NCBI GenBank assembly: GCA_031308135.1
Contig: JAHLJT010004567.1
Location: 36,840,389 to 36,904,388 of the forward strand
DNA: 64,000 nucleotides
Direction of reading: 5' to 3'
Source of the DNA: Acheta domesticus
Taxonomy: Eukaryota; Arthropoda; Insecta; Orthoptera; Gryllidae
The translations under genes and the position numbers were made by a program. The notes under the pieces are model-generated. The model was given only the letters and a program-made list of their open reading frames with translations, did no database searches and had not been told where the DNA came from. This document shows, one piece after another, positions 47,883 to 59,947 of this stretch; within the stretch, counting starts at the first letter, position 1; the number at the start of each line of letters is the position of its first letter.

Positions 47883-48490
47883 ATAATAATAATGATAATA
47901 ATCATAACAATAAAACACAACAAACTTGCCAACAAAAACACCAAATTAATAATTTGTATACATTAATGCTTATAATTTAAAATAAAATGCATTTTAAATC
48001 AGTAAAATCTGGAGTAAGTAAATATTGTGCATTTTAAGTTAAGATTACCATGTGAACCCATTGCAGTCCCATTTTTAAACTTGCACCATCTGTTTGGAAA
48101 CATATAAGGAATTTTTTAGAATATTTTAAATTTTTTGAAGATGAGCATTTTGAAAAAACTCAAAATCAAAATTTTAAATTCAAATTTGAAAAACGTTTTG
48201 AGCGCAACCCCTATTGAGTTGTATATTGTATAAAAGGCCATAAAAAAAGCCAAAAAATGATACTTGTTCCAACTCTCTATCTTAATTTGGTAAGGTTCTA
48301 CATCAATTTAAAAATTTTCGGGAACCCAATTTTGTAAAATTTTACGTCTGTATTTCACAAACGGGTGGAAATATTTTACTCAAAATTTGTAGTTTTCTTA
48401 TTCTTTATTCATACTACCTATGTATCAAAATTCATCTGAATCTGAGATGGTGATGTAAAATGACTGTGTTGATTTAATATGGAATGACCC

Positions 48491-49490
48491 ATATATCAAT
48501 GTTCTTGTGATGCTTGAGGTCTCATTATAGAAAATTGAAAGCAGTAATTAATTCGTGAGACGTTTAGTCAATAAATACGAACTATATTTAGAACGTTGGT
48601 GTTAATAAATCTGTGGTCCACCGGTAAAATACATTTTTATGAATTTTTAAATTTGTGCCTGTAAGCGACATCTTTTCTGGAGAGTGCTGTGCAATTTTAA
48701 AATGACTGTCTGGAGTAATAATTTAAACAATTTATTTTTTAAACAAATGATATCTAGTGAAGGAATCAGTATTAATACTTGAGTACCCCGCTGGTTAGTT
48801 TTTTCAGTGCTTTTTTTGTTAGTACATGGAAGTATGATTGTTTGTCTGATGTTTAGATGGTCATTATAAACATTTGCAAGCAGTAATTAACTCTTGAGCA
48901 ATTTCATCGTAAAATATGAAGTTTTTGTAACAAATACGTTCTGGTAAGTCTGTGGTTCACCGTTATGAATTTATTCCCTGATTTTTTTAAATTTTTTCAT
49001 AAAATGCGATTTTGGTGCGAAAACATGAGCGATTTTAGAGCATACTAGCATTGTAATTAATTTAAACAAATTGTTAGTAATTCAATAGATATATTGTGAT
49101 GAACCCTGTGCAAATATTTTTTATATCGCTGAATAGTTATTTTTCCTGTGAATATTTGTTTAAAAGATGAATGTGAGAATATCCTTTAATGCTGAAGGCC
49201 CAATTGAATGCAATAATTAATTCATGAGCAATAATTATAATTGAATGCGATAATTGAATGCAATAATTAATTCATGAGACATTTACTTAATAAATATAAA
49301 GTATATTTAACAAATTAGTGTTAATAAATCTGTGGTCTACCGGTAAGATAAAATTTTATGAGTTTTTAAAGTTTGTGCCAGTAAGCGACGTTTTTATGTT
49401 AATGCACTTTGCAATTTTAAAACAACTGTCCAGAGTAATTAATTTAAACAATTTATTTTAAAAACATATAATTTGTGATGGACTCATTAC
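48491..49490. repeat. Roughly 700-bp tandem repeat with about 350-bp half units
   Basis: The sequence from about 48540 (GCAGTAATTAATTCGTGAGAC ... CTGTGGTCCACCGGTAA) returns at about 48882 in diverged form and at about 49250 in closer form. The other half, GCGATTTTGGTGCGAAAACA at about 49000, matches 45950. Removing the foldback gives a spacing of about 690-710 bp between full units and about 340-370 bp between half units. Confidence 0.7.
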
Positions 49491-49842
49491 AAACAATTAG
49501 TATTTTGCCAGTAAGGAAAAAGTTTTACTTTCTCTTTCATTTTTTGTTTTGGTTCATATTTTCAAATTGTTTAAACAATTTGTTGTTGTAATGATATTAA
49601 AATGGAGTAATTAAATGGTAATTAATTAATACTTTATTGTTAATTTTTTATAATTTTTTGTGCTCTATTTTGTTGTGTGGCTAGCTAGCTTCAGTCTGAA
49701 GGTAGCTGACCCTCAAATTTTTAGAAAATGGCGTAATTAATTTAAAATTTTGATATTTTAAGAATAATTAATTGGTACTAAATGATGGCATATAGTTTAT
49801 TGCGAACCGCTGTGGGTGGCTAGACAGCTTCAGAGAGGTTCT
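49491..49842. other. AT-rich DNA, nothing recognised
   Basis: TTAATTAA-rich sequence between the tandem repeat and the next hairpin-family copy. Confidence 0.4.
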
Positions 49843-51312
49843 ATCGCCACCCAAAGTATATTTTTTGGACATTTTATTAATTTTTCAGTTTCCTAACAGT
49901 AGTACGAAAATATTCTTTTAAGAATATTAAAGAACAGAAAAACCTTGTTCTAAATGGCAATTTTCTTTGAAAAATTTGGAGCTGTTTTTAAAAAAGTGGC
50001 ATTTAAACACTACTATAATTTGAAGCTCTTTTTCACAGACAATTTTTGAGTTTTTAAAAAACTTTTTTTGAAGTCATTTGAAGCACTTGCACTCATAAAT
50101 ACAATAGTGTTTACAAATTCCTGGAAATGTGCATACCAACAGTGTCAGAGATCATTAAAAAAAAATTACATTTGAAAGAACAAAAAAATACCCCAAAATG
50201 AACTTTACATCACATTAACAAGTGCAATTAGCACTATCTGTATGAAAAGTTTGAACAAAAAATTTTGAGCTATTTTGAGAGAATAGTGTTTGAGTGTTCC
50301 TGAAAATGTGGAATTTTGAGCTAGTTTTCACAGAAAACGGTTGAGTTCTCAACAAAATTTATAGGACATTATTTAAAGCATATGTACGCATAAATACAAT
50401 AATGTGAAAAAATGTAAATATGAACAACTTGGGAGACAAGTCAAAAAAAAATTCATTTTTGTAATTTTTGAAAAAACAAAAGAATAAAGCAACATGATTA
50501 TGTGATCTCATAGAGTTAGTCACTATCCCACTAAAAAGTTTAAAGAAAAAATTTGGAGTCTTTTTGAGAAAATCTTGTTTTCCTAATTTTTTAAAATTGC
50601 ACGTATTGCATGCAATATTGCGCGAAAACTACTAAACATTTCAAAATATGTGCAGGACCTTAAAGAAAGAACTCACTTTGGAGAACACATTTTATTTGGA
50701 GGAAAAATCTGCGTCTTCAATTTTGCAGTAGGAAGAAGATGCTAAGAAAAATTCAAACTTTTGCAATTTTCAAAAATTCAGAGTTAGCCATGAAAATCGG
50801 ACTTAAGCCACCTTAATAAATGTATTTTACTCTATTCTTTCAAGAAATTTAAAGAAAAAAATTTGGAGCCGTTTTTGACAAAATTTTGAAAATGTCCAGG
50901 GGGCTTCATGTAAAGTACCCCCAAATTTTACAGAATCTTTTTCAAAATTTCAAAGCTTTAACTAGAGTCAGATTAACAGGGGTTTCTTCAATTTGGAAAA
51001 ATGCGTATGAGTGGTTTAGGTGCTAGTAGTGTTCACAGACGGACGGAAAGACAGACAAATGGATGGACAGAGGGATGTTTTGCTTTCAATTGGTTTTTCA
51101 GTATCAAGAACCCACATAACAGTGATTCAGGCTACCAGGGTTAGAGGATTTTTTTTTCTTAATTTAGTAATTGGATTTATCCACCTTTTTGTTATCACGG
51201 TCGAGCAATGAATTTTTTCTGCCAAAAATTTGCCATTTTTTCGCGCAGCATTACATAACCTTCCCTATGCTACATATGTTACTCCGTATATACGTATGTA
51301 TATGGGAAAGTA
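49843..51312 (-). repeat. Hairpin-ended repeat, reverse copy, nearly complete
   Basis: The TTTGGAGC-GTTTTTGA motif (reverse of AACGGCTCCAAA) recurs at about 49968, 50255, 50541 and 50860, giving four internal units of about 285-315 bp. It ends in the hairpin GGGAAGGTTATGT.../...TATGGGAAAGTA. It lacks the terminal GTAGCACCACTAGTTTC block. Confidence 0.8.
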
Positions 51313-51540
51313 AAAGATGTATTTCCTTCTAATTCATATTCATTGCTTTAGTAGCAGTAGTAGCAGTAGCAGTGCATGGTCAGATATTTTATAAAATGAG
51401 TTTTATGAAACATACATAATTCATATTACATATGAAACATTTCATGAAAGAAGTGTGTCATGACTTGAAAGTATAAAATATACAAGTACATGTCAATTCA
51501 CTACAAACAGATCACACACACATAATATAACATATTGCAT

Positions 51541-51546
51541 TTTATT
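51541..51546 (-). terminator. Polyadenylation signal of LTV1
   Basis: AATAAA on the minus strand, about 35 nt past the LTV1 stop codon. Confidence 0.55.
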
Positions 51547-51580
51547 TTATATTAAATCTATTATACACATTTAAGAATTA

Positions 51581-51694
51581 CTATACAATTTTCACCCCTT
51601 GCAGATTACACCTGTTGTTCAACAGTATTTTTTCTTGTCTCTTTTTCTCCTCTTTAAATGCTTCTGTATTTAATTTACGTTCCATCCTTCGAGC
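51581..51694 (-). CDS. LTV1: LTV1 ribosome biogenesis factor, last exon
   Basis: Acceptor ATCACCAG (AG at 51695-51696), then 37 codons ARRMERKLNTEAFKEEKKRQ ... LNNRCNLQGVKIV and TAG at 51581-51583. It completes the charged C-terminus of LTV1, an adaptor for assembly and nuclear export of the 40S ribosomal subunit. In phase with the exon at 52105-52344. Confidence 0.85.
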   Translation of the reverse strand, partial: ARRMERKLNTEAFKEEKKRQEKILLNNRCNLQGVKIV

Positions 51695-52104
51695 CTGGTG
51701 ATAAACAGAAAATTGTGCCATTAGCAGGTTAATTATATTTTGCAACATACCATCATGCAACCTAATACACATAAACATAAGCAACAATTTCATGCTCTGT
51801 GAGTTTACAGACCATTTTACTCACCAGTGACAAATAATAGAGATATATCTAGCTCAAAATTGTCAAAAATGTTCTGTATAACTAATAAGTTAATTTTCCC
51901 TTACAAAGAGAATATCACTGTACTGATTCCATAACGGAAGTGAGCAATAAAGCAAAAATATATATTGACACCATGGCATTAGATTACATTGATAGTGCAA
52001 AATTTTGTTTCAAGCACATAAACGGGTTATCCTGTGTGCTTTGTATATTGAAAAAGTAAAGTAAAATAAAGAAAAATATACTAATGCAAATTCTAAAATA
52101 TTAC

Positions 52105-52344
52105 CTGTCTATATTCCTTAACTGCTTTCTTCCTGTTTCGCTTTTCTTCAAGGGTCTCGTTTTTAGGTCTGATAGATAATGAAGAGAGAGTGGATATAAT
52201 AGATTCCGGTCTGCAGTGTTGATCCATTTCTCGGTTAACAGAATCTAACTTAGCAAGTGATTTGGCAGTCAATTTATTACTTCCTCCATCAAGTACATCC
52301 AAGGGCATGCCAGTCCGTTCACTTACACGAATGCGTTGTGGACC
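52105..52344 (-). CDS. LTV1: LTV1 ribosome biogenesis factor, penultimate exon
   Basis: Eighty codons between acceptor TTTCAG (AG at 52345-52346) and donor GTAATA (52099-52104), phase 0 at both ends. Begins GPQRIRVSERTGMPLDVLDG, continues SIISTLSSLSIRPKNETLEE and ends KAVKEYRQ, joining ARRMERK of the last exon. SIRPK-ET-EEK-RKKAVKE is the signature of the LTV1 C-terminal block. No further upstream exon was recognised to 64000, so the gene must have long introns or exons too short for me to see. Confidence 0.85.
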
Positions 52345-53663
52345 CTGAAATTGGGAAGAAGTTGATTTAAATTAATACAAGTCAAAAATATAAAATAGTA
52401 CTGAAAACTCTCAAAAGTACAGAAAACATTTTCATTAGAAAATTGAAATATCTTTTTTCTCTATTTTTATTTACATTTAGTTTTCATCTTTATCATCACA
52501 TCATAGACAATTACAGCATCTCCCAATACTTGCTAAACAACAAGATCAAGCAGACTTTGAAAGTCAATTTAAGATCTTAAGCTAGCAGCACCCACGATTG
52601 AGGGAAATCCAAAGGAGCCTAAAATTTGGAAATAGAGCATTAAATTAGTCTGAAATTTTGGACATGGTTTGGTTGAGATTGACTTTTGAGCGCTGCTAGC
52701 TTCAGATGTCTAAAAAATTGTCAGTTAGTTAAAAAATTATTTTTATTAAAAATTTAATGAAATTATTTTTTCATTACATAATCATAATGTTACATAAACA
52801 TTTCACTACATAACAATAATATTTTCTGCTGATTTATGCAATGACAGCAATAGTATTGACTGGGCTCTAAATATTAATATTATGAGAATTTACAGCATAG
52901 TTTTAATCTATTCATTTCCTGGAGTGATACAAATAAGATGATCCTCAAACCATGTCAAGTTATGTTGTTTTTGTAATTTGGATAAAACTGTTTCTAAATG
53001 TACAATGGAAAATGTGGTTTTGAAGTATATTGACACAGAAAGGATTTGGGTATTTTTTTTTTTATACGCAACTGAAGTATAGGCATCATGATCAAAATTT
53101 GTTACTGGAAGCAAACACATCACATGGCTTCTTGATGCACTTGAGCCGAAAAAATTAAATCCACACACGTTTTACTGATGATGTTAAATACTACAATGCA
53201 AACAAAATTGGTGTAAGCTTGTGAATTATGGTCTCCTGACCAAAAAAATCTCATTTCTACTCTAGAACATTGTCAACACACATTTTTATAGTATCAATAC
53301 ACAGGTGTTTATCAAGCTAGAGGGTTAGAGAATAATGTATAAAAAAATATTTGATATGCAAAGACGTAAACTTAAAATCATAATCTTCCTGATTATCATT
53401 ATACAAGGAATTGCTGATTCCTCATTTCTTCTTTCTCGCATATCTTTCTTTGTCCCAATGAAAGTGCTGTTCACGATCCAACATGCCCATCTATTATACA
53501 CTACAACAAATCTCTAACATTTACGTCACCTGTTGATGCCACTGCCAGAAATCAATTTTGATCAGGATGTAGATATTTTTACAGACTAAATATAGCAACT
53601 ATTATGAAAAATGTATATGTATATTAAAACTACACCATTTTATACTTTTTATTACAATTTTGG

Positions 53664-53691
53664 AATCAAATGGGCTTATGCCCATTTGATT
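53664..53691. repeat. Perfect 12-bp hairpin
   Basis: AATCAAATGGGC, loop TTAT, GCCCATTTGATT. Confidence 0.9.
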
Positions 53692-53844
53692 TGTACTATA
53701 TCTTTAAATAAAATAAAAAATAAGGTTTCCAATCAAGTGAGTTGGCCTCGTGAAGCAAGGGTTGTGACAGACGAGCAAGTATGTGAACACTAAGGCTGTG
53801 GGATTGAAACAGTGTAATAAGATGTGAATATTTTAATTTGTGCC

Positions 53845-53894
53845 AATACAAGAGGCACTCTGAATTGGCTAGAATTCTGAGTGCCTCTTGTATT
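53845..53894. repeat. 22-bp hairpin with a single mismatch
   Basis: Arms 53845-53866 and 53873-53894 (AATACAAGAGGCACTC / GAGTGCCTCTTGTATT at the base) separated by a 6-nt loop GGCTAG. The first 16 pairs are perfect. Confidence 0.9.
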
Positions 53895-54867
53895 TTACAT
53901 GTACCTTCATCCTTCCATAATCTCTTGGCCTGGCAGGTAACTGTGAGTGTAACTCAGGAATTGGATCCTTACAGCCAGAACAATGGTACAAGTACAAGTG
54001 GAGATGGGATGAAGGGATACTACTGGATTGTATGCATAGGTACAGGGTCAGATAGGATAGTCCTAAGGAATGTTAAGGTACCATACCATACACAAAATGA
54101 CTTTAAAGATCAAATATTTGAAGTATATATCGCATTAATCAAGAAATCTCAAGCTTCAATATTCAGGGTGCAGGGCAGGGTCGAAAAAAATTTCATTTCC
54201 GTCATGATACAACTAAAAAATACCTGAAAAATATTAATATTTTAAAAAAATTTCACATGATATGATTTAAAGATCTAATAATATGAAATAGAAATGAAAT
54301 AGAAATAATTAAATTTTTAGTTTCAATATTGAACATGCAAGACAGATTTGAAAAAATTTTGACTAATGCAATTTTCAAAACTCAAATCGTAATATGCTCA
54401 ATGCTCTATTTGAGCAAAAAATTTGAGTCACTTTACATGAATATGTAGGAGCTTCAAGTAAAATATTAGCAAAATTTCAAATCACAGGGACAGAGTCATC
54501 AGCCAGATCAATGGGGGAATATTCATTATGGTAAAATTTTTTGTACAGTTATGCACATGTTCTTCTTATATGTATGGGCATGAAAAAAATTTAAGAATTA
54601 AAAATTTTCTCATTATTGGGAAGTCCGCACACAGTGTATTTGCATGAAAATTTCCACGAACATAAGTATTTTTTCTAAACATCTCAAGCATCCTTGATAT
54701 ATACATTAAAGATGTATTCCATGGCCAAACAATTCATTATAGATACATTTGTGGACACAACCACTTCAAAGGCTCACTTATGAAGTTTCTTGAACTCTAT
54801 AAGGAAACTTTCAAAAGTATGTGTGCCTTAACCACTTTTGCAGGAACATTTTCTCAAACGGCATCAA

Positions 54868-56560
54868 ATCAAACTATTGGTGCTCCAGAATGGCATAGAC
54901 CTTCTGGTACTAGTCGGTTTTCTAATTTCTTTGATGTAGGCTAACTTTTCAGTTTTGCCCCACCCTCTTTCGAGATGCCATCTATAGCCTCCAACTACAT
55001 TTTTTCACCCCCCCCCCCTTTCTCTCTCTTTTTTCTTTCCAATTTTTCAATCCCCCAATAGTACAATTAAAACATGACTTTAAGAATATTATAGAAGAGC
55101 GCAACTTCACCCATATGGAAATTTTCGTTGCAAAATTTGCAGTTGTTTTGAGAAAATGTCTGTAGAGTGTTTCTATAAACACACACTTTGAAGCTTATTT
55201 TCATCCAAAACTTTTGAGTTTTCAAAAAACATCATAAGAAATTATTTTAAGCACTATCCCCATCAAAGATTTAAAGAAAAAATTTGGAGCCGTTTTTGAG
55301 AAACCCTTGTTTTTGATATTTTTTTAAATTTAATAATAATTAATTTAATAATTTTAATACTATTATTGAAATTAACTTATTAGTAGAATTTATTAGTTTC
55401 AATGTAGTTTTCACACACTCAAAATTACACAAAAACTACATTTCAAAAAAGTACATGTCATTAATGAGAAAACTAATTGCAATTTCCGTAATTTCAAGAG
55501 TTAACAGTGAAAATTAGATCACTGCCTTCTTTACACCAGGTCTTTATCCTAACTTGCAACCCAAGGGTGGGAGCACTTGTTCTTGTTTTGGAAATTTGGC
55601 AATCACATACATTTGACTCCTTTCGAGACAACCATCGCTTGCATGGATAGACAGCAGAGGGGGAAGTGAGCGTCACATCATAAGCTGCAGCAATTTTTCT
55701 GATTCTGGGGTTTTCCCATTTAAGAGTTAAGGCAGGCAGGTAGGCAGCTCACACGCAGGAATCTTTTCGCGCTGCACAGGTTGGGTGGGATGGGGTTGGC
55801 GAAAGCATGTGCTGGCAAACAAAACATCTCTTCAGGCGATTTTGTCCAGTGTGCTTAAGAAACAAAACTGTAATAATGATGTGGGGAGAAGTTACGGCTG
55901 ATTTATCATTTACTAACACCTACAATAATTATTATTTTTAAAGTCAGCTCAGAGAAATATCAGAATGATATCTCGTGAAACATTTCTGTCAAGCTCTTCA
56001 TTATTTATAACAATGACAATATAATAATATTATTATGGAATCTGCATATTAAACAAATAAGAATATCTTAATAAAATTACAACTATTAATAAAATATAAA
56101 TAAGTGGTAAATTAATAATTACTGAAAACAATGAATAAAAATAATAAAATATAATGTTCTTAAAATGACAAAAAAACTGTCCTTCGAGAAAATGTTGAAA
56201 GCGACCACTGCTTGTCAAAAGATAGGCGTTTATTTTTTCAGTGTAGTAGCTGCAGCATGTAGAAGAGTAACAAGAACAGAATAAGTGCTTTCTCTTTCTT
56301 TCAATTAAAATTAGCCAGTCTCTCAGCCTGAAATCTGAGGGCATGTGGCCAGGGGTCATGTCAAAGGGATGCAGAAGGTATTTTACGCACAAGGTATTTA
56401 CCAAATTACCAAAACAAGAGGTGGTGTTTCCAGACATAGGTTGCAAGTTAAGATAATGACCTGGTATGTTTATTTCACTCCATTCTTACAAGAAACTTGA
56501 AGAAAAGAAAAGGAGAGGGGAAAAAAAATTGTTGGGGGTTTACATAAAAAAAACTCAAAA
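54868..56560 (-). repeat. Old, interrupted copy of the hairpin-ended repeat
   Basis: Begins AAACTATTGGTGCTCCAGAA (diverged GAAACTAGTGGTGCTACAG) and carries the AATTTGGAGCCGTTTTTGAG motif at about 55275. The counterpart of the first unit (ACTCCATTCTTACAAGAAAC) appears only at about 56475. The middle 55345-56450 is other AT-rich DNA. Confidence 0.55.
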
Positions 56561-58765
56561 TTTAAAGTCCGGTTCTCATCACCTTAAAGTATGGACTAAT
56601 ATGCAACTTGTGAAAAACGTTACTGTTGCAAGAGCATATGTATTCAAAATGACATAGAGTGTTTTTGTTTCCTTTTATGTTGACAATTGTTGTCATCATT
56701 CCCAGAATTACCCTAAGTATATCGTGATAATGCTAATAATTACTTGTGAAACTATGGACGACTTCCGGAGATTCTGCCAACTTTTAAACTGTTCATCTAT
56801 ATTGTGATCATTTACCATTGCTTCGAAAGACTTGCACTATTATTTACATAATTTTACATTTATTTGTTTTATTTTAGTTATTTCACATCTTGTAGTGCTT
56901 TTTGATTGTTGTTACTTAGTTTATTTCAATCTGATTAAGATAATTTATGTAGTTTCTTCAGTAATTATTTTGTACGTGTTCGGCCGTTGATTTCCTTCCT
57001 ATTTCATATCTTTTCCATTCTAATTGATAAATTGTGCATTGTTTATTTTTATTTTAAATAAACTAATTTAAAGAGATTATTTAATACTTTGTAATTGTGA
57101 TTGGTGTTCACTTGATATTTAGATAATTTTGCCTTTAGTTGTTTGCTTTACCTATTTTATAGTAATTCTTTTTTATTGAAATTCCTTATTCTTCTATCAC
57201 TTACCTCAGGTATTATTTAGTCTGTTAATCAGTTATTTAGATTTAGGTATTTTAGTTTAGGGTTCAATTAATTTGTTGAATTATTTTAAGCAATTCATTT
57301 ATTTCTTGCCCCACTTCATTATATTGAGTTATTCTAAAATTAGAAAAGGCTCAAGGCCTGTTCTCAGGTAAAACTCACACGAATTCAAATTGGCTTCAAT
57401 GAAAATTAACATTGCTGGTTATGGAAAGAATTAGTGGCTGAAGGGTCTCATGTCACCCACATCTTTGTTACATCATGGGTGGTAAAATTATTGCAGGTAA
57501 GTGAATTCCATTCGTGTTATCCATGTTAAACTTTTTAATTTTTTATAATAGAACTTTCCATAATTAGAGATTCTTTGTAGCTAATGATCTTTAACATGAA
57601 ATGGTAATAAATATAATAATTTTTTTAATGTTATTTTGTGTTTATAGATAGGTTTAAATCTTTGTTGCAGTATCATACGCAAATTCAAAAAATTAAAGAA
57701 ATCCTCTCAGCCTCTGAAAAGAAATGAAACATATTGTTCTGTGTCACTGGAATTACCACGTTTACTAAGGATGCTACTGCTAACAAAATTTGCAAGATTA
57801 GAATTATTCATAGAAATGTCTAATTATTTAATTTTGATATTTTATGGATTCGATATTTTATGGAACCATTCTGTATTTTCTATAAGTTATAATATAATCA
57901 TAATACTCTTCATCTCTGATTGTCAAATGCTTTAAGGAAAACTTATTGAAAATTCCCTAACAATAATTTACAAAATTTCCTCATTTACCTCCTATAATTA
58001 TACAATTCTCATTAGCCTTGCACAGGTAACTTTAAGAGATGTAATAGCTTATCTGTATTGCTTATTTGTCTATTAGGACTTACTTCACATGCATACATAA
58101 TGGAAAGGAGTTGAAATATGATCTTCAGAGTTCTAATTACTTAAACAAATGTATTTACTATATGATAGCATGTAACCAGAGCTGTGAATAGCAATGTTAT
58201 TACAAAAACTTTTCTATGAGGAAGATATTTTTCTGATTTAAATTGATTCAATATAAGTATTTTTTAAATCATAGTCCTTTTTACTGTAAGTCTACATATA
58301 TCACATCTTCACATTTATGTTTGAAGAAATAAGACTACCACAGGAAGTCTGTCAGGTAGAACAACCTAATTAATTAAATTTCTTTGCTAATATTACTCAT
58401 TTTATTAAAATCCTTCCACTATTTTGTTTTTGACATATTCAAACATCATTAACAGGAGAAACACCTATACACTGTTAAGATTACCATTGTAATTAATGTG
58501 TAATTAACACAGAAGCTTGTCAACAGATCACTTTTAAAGTTACATTTTAATCGCAAGAAACACTTGTCAATTCTTTTACTTAAATAGTTGATGTCTTCTT
58601 TTGATTGTACACTGAGTTCACACTCATTTACAGATGAGATGTTTCACTCTAATGTGAGACAGAAGGATTAATGCTTAACAAAAAGAGACTTTCATGGCAG
58701 AGAGTTGGGCCCTGACTGACAAAGACAACAAACAACTGCATGAATTGTATAGAGTGGAGGCACTT
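56561..58765. other. AT-rich DNA, nothing recognised
   Basis: Very AT-rich, only short chance frames on both strands. Confidence 0.5.
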
Positions 58766-59125
58766 CAATGGCATAGCTTCAGTTGGAGTCACCCGGGGCA
58801 AAACTAATGGTATCACCCCACCCCCATAAATTAAATATAAAAAACTATTAATGAATAGTTTATATATTGTTTAATAAAAAATATATTTGCACATAACATT
58901 TATTTATAATATATTAAAAAAGTGCATTTTTTCAGAATAACTGAAATTTAATTTTTAAGTAAATTAAAACAAAGTATAACTAATTAACAAGTGCATGTTT
59001 TTATAAAAATATTATTTTTAAATAAATAACTAAAATTATATAATTCTAATTATAAAATTTTCTAATTGGTGTCACCCCTAAAATGGTGTCATCTGGGGCG
59101 GACCCCCCCCCCAGCAACGCCACTG
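58766..59125. mobile_element. 360-bp non-autonomous DNA element
   Basis: The left end CAATGGCATAGCTTCAGTTG and the inverted right end CAGTGGCGTTGCTGGGGG share the CARTGGCRTWGCT pattern frequent at ends of animal DNA transposons. GGTATCACCCC and GGTGTCACCCC lie inside, around an AT-rich core. No clear target duplication. Confidence 0.55.
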
Positions 59126-59947
59126 GTCACATTCAGTTTCAAAAGTTGGCTGTTCTAACCAGAGGTAGGTCCAGCCGCCACATTGCAAATTCAGTCCTTG
59201 CTGTAACATGCATCGAACCATATGGCTGTCACAATCGCAGAGCTTCAAGTCAGGCCACATTGTCTGGGGAATATTAATTTTGGGAAAAAAATCTTACAAG
59301 TAGTTTAACCACTGATATCATTAACAGAAGGACAGACATTTTAAAGAAAACCACTTTTTCAGTTTCAGTGAACTTCAAAACGTGTATTTCCATTGAAACC
59401 TCAAAACTGATTTTCCGTATTACATAACTTTCTCTCTACAACATATATTACTTTGTATATATGCATATATTTGAGAAAATAAAGAAGGACTCTTTCTATA
59501 AAATTTGTATATTAAAAGAGGCTGTGATCTGTAATTTTTTGAAAACGTCTCTTTTGATAAATTATAAGGTCAAGATATTATCTCACATTATTTATTTGTA
59601 TAACTAAATTATTAGGGGCATTTTATAAAATCAAAACATGAATAAAATTTAGTGGATTATTTATCAAGCCCAATATAATACATCAGTACCTCAAACTGTA
59701 ACCACCATATCATCCAATGTTTTTCTAAATATTGTGGTCTACAATATTTTCTGTTATACAGGGAAATAATGCTATATAATGTTTTTTAAGGGACCATGAA
59801 TTCTGAACACTATATAGAGGAAAACAATAAAGAGGAAGACTGTGTGTATGGTCTTTTCATTGGGACCAGAAAAAACTGATGTAACAAAGAGGAATACGTT
59901 ATATGGAGGAACATTATAAAGAAGTTTCCCTGTATCACCATTTGGAA
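59126..59947. other. AT-rich DNA with a hairpin-family end at 59300-59482
   Basis: 59300-59482 is a diverged reverse copy of the hairpin end (TTACATAACTTTCTC ... TGAGAAAATAAA). The rest is unassigned. 59083-59277 is open on both strands but has no recognisable motif. Confidence 0.45.

Larger units (their letters stand above)
46119..48490. mobile_element. 2.37-kb foldback element with about 0.6-kb inverted arms
   Basis: Ends GGGTCATTCCATATTAAATC, inverted at the other side, flanked by ATAT on both sides (46115-46118 and 48491-48494). The arms, about 46119-46765 and 47884-48490, match over their length with scattered differences and include an inner ATT/GTT-rich tract. The middle is foreign: an unidentified open stretch (46770-46929), a Tc1-like transposase fragment and an R4/Dong 3' end. 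The arms interrupt the roughly 700-bp tandem repeat. Confidence 0.9.
52345..54867. other. AT-rich DNA, probably LTV1 intron, with two hairpins
   Basis: No coding region recognised. A possible small inverted-repeat element lies at about 52548-52715 (GCTAGCAGC/GCTGCTAGC). Two strong short hairpins are listed separately. The 129-codon frame at 53838-54227 has no recognisable motif and overlaps one of them. Confidence 0.45.

Noticed and set aside
53838..54227. 129-codon open frame
   Set aside because: Starts over a palindromic hairpin, has no motif, and the downstream sequence is typical AT-rich repeat DNA.
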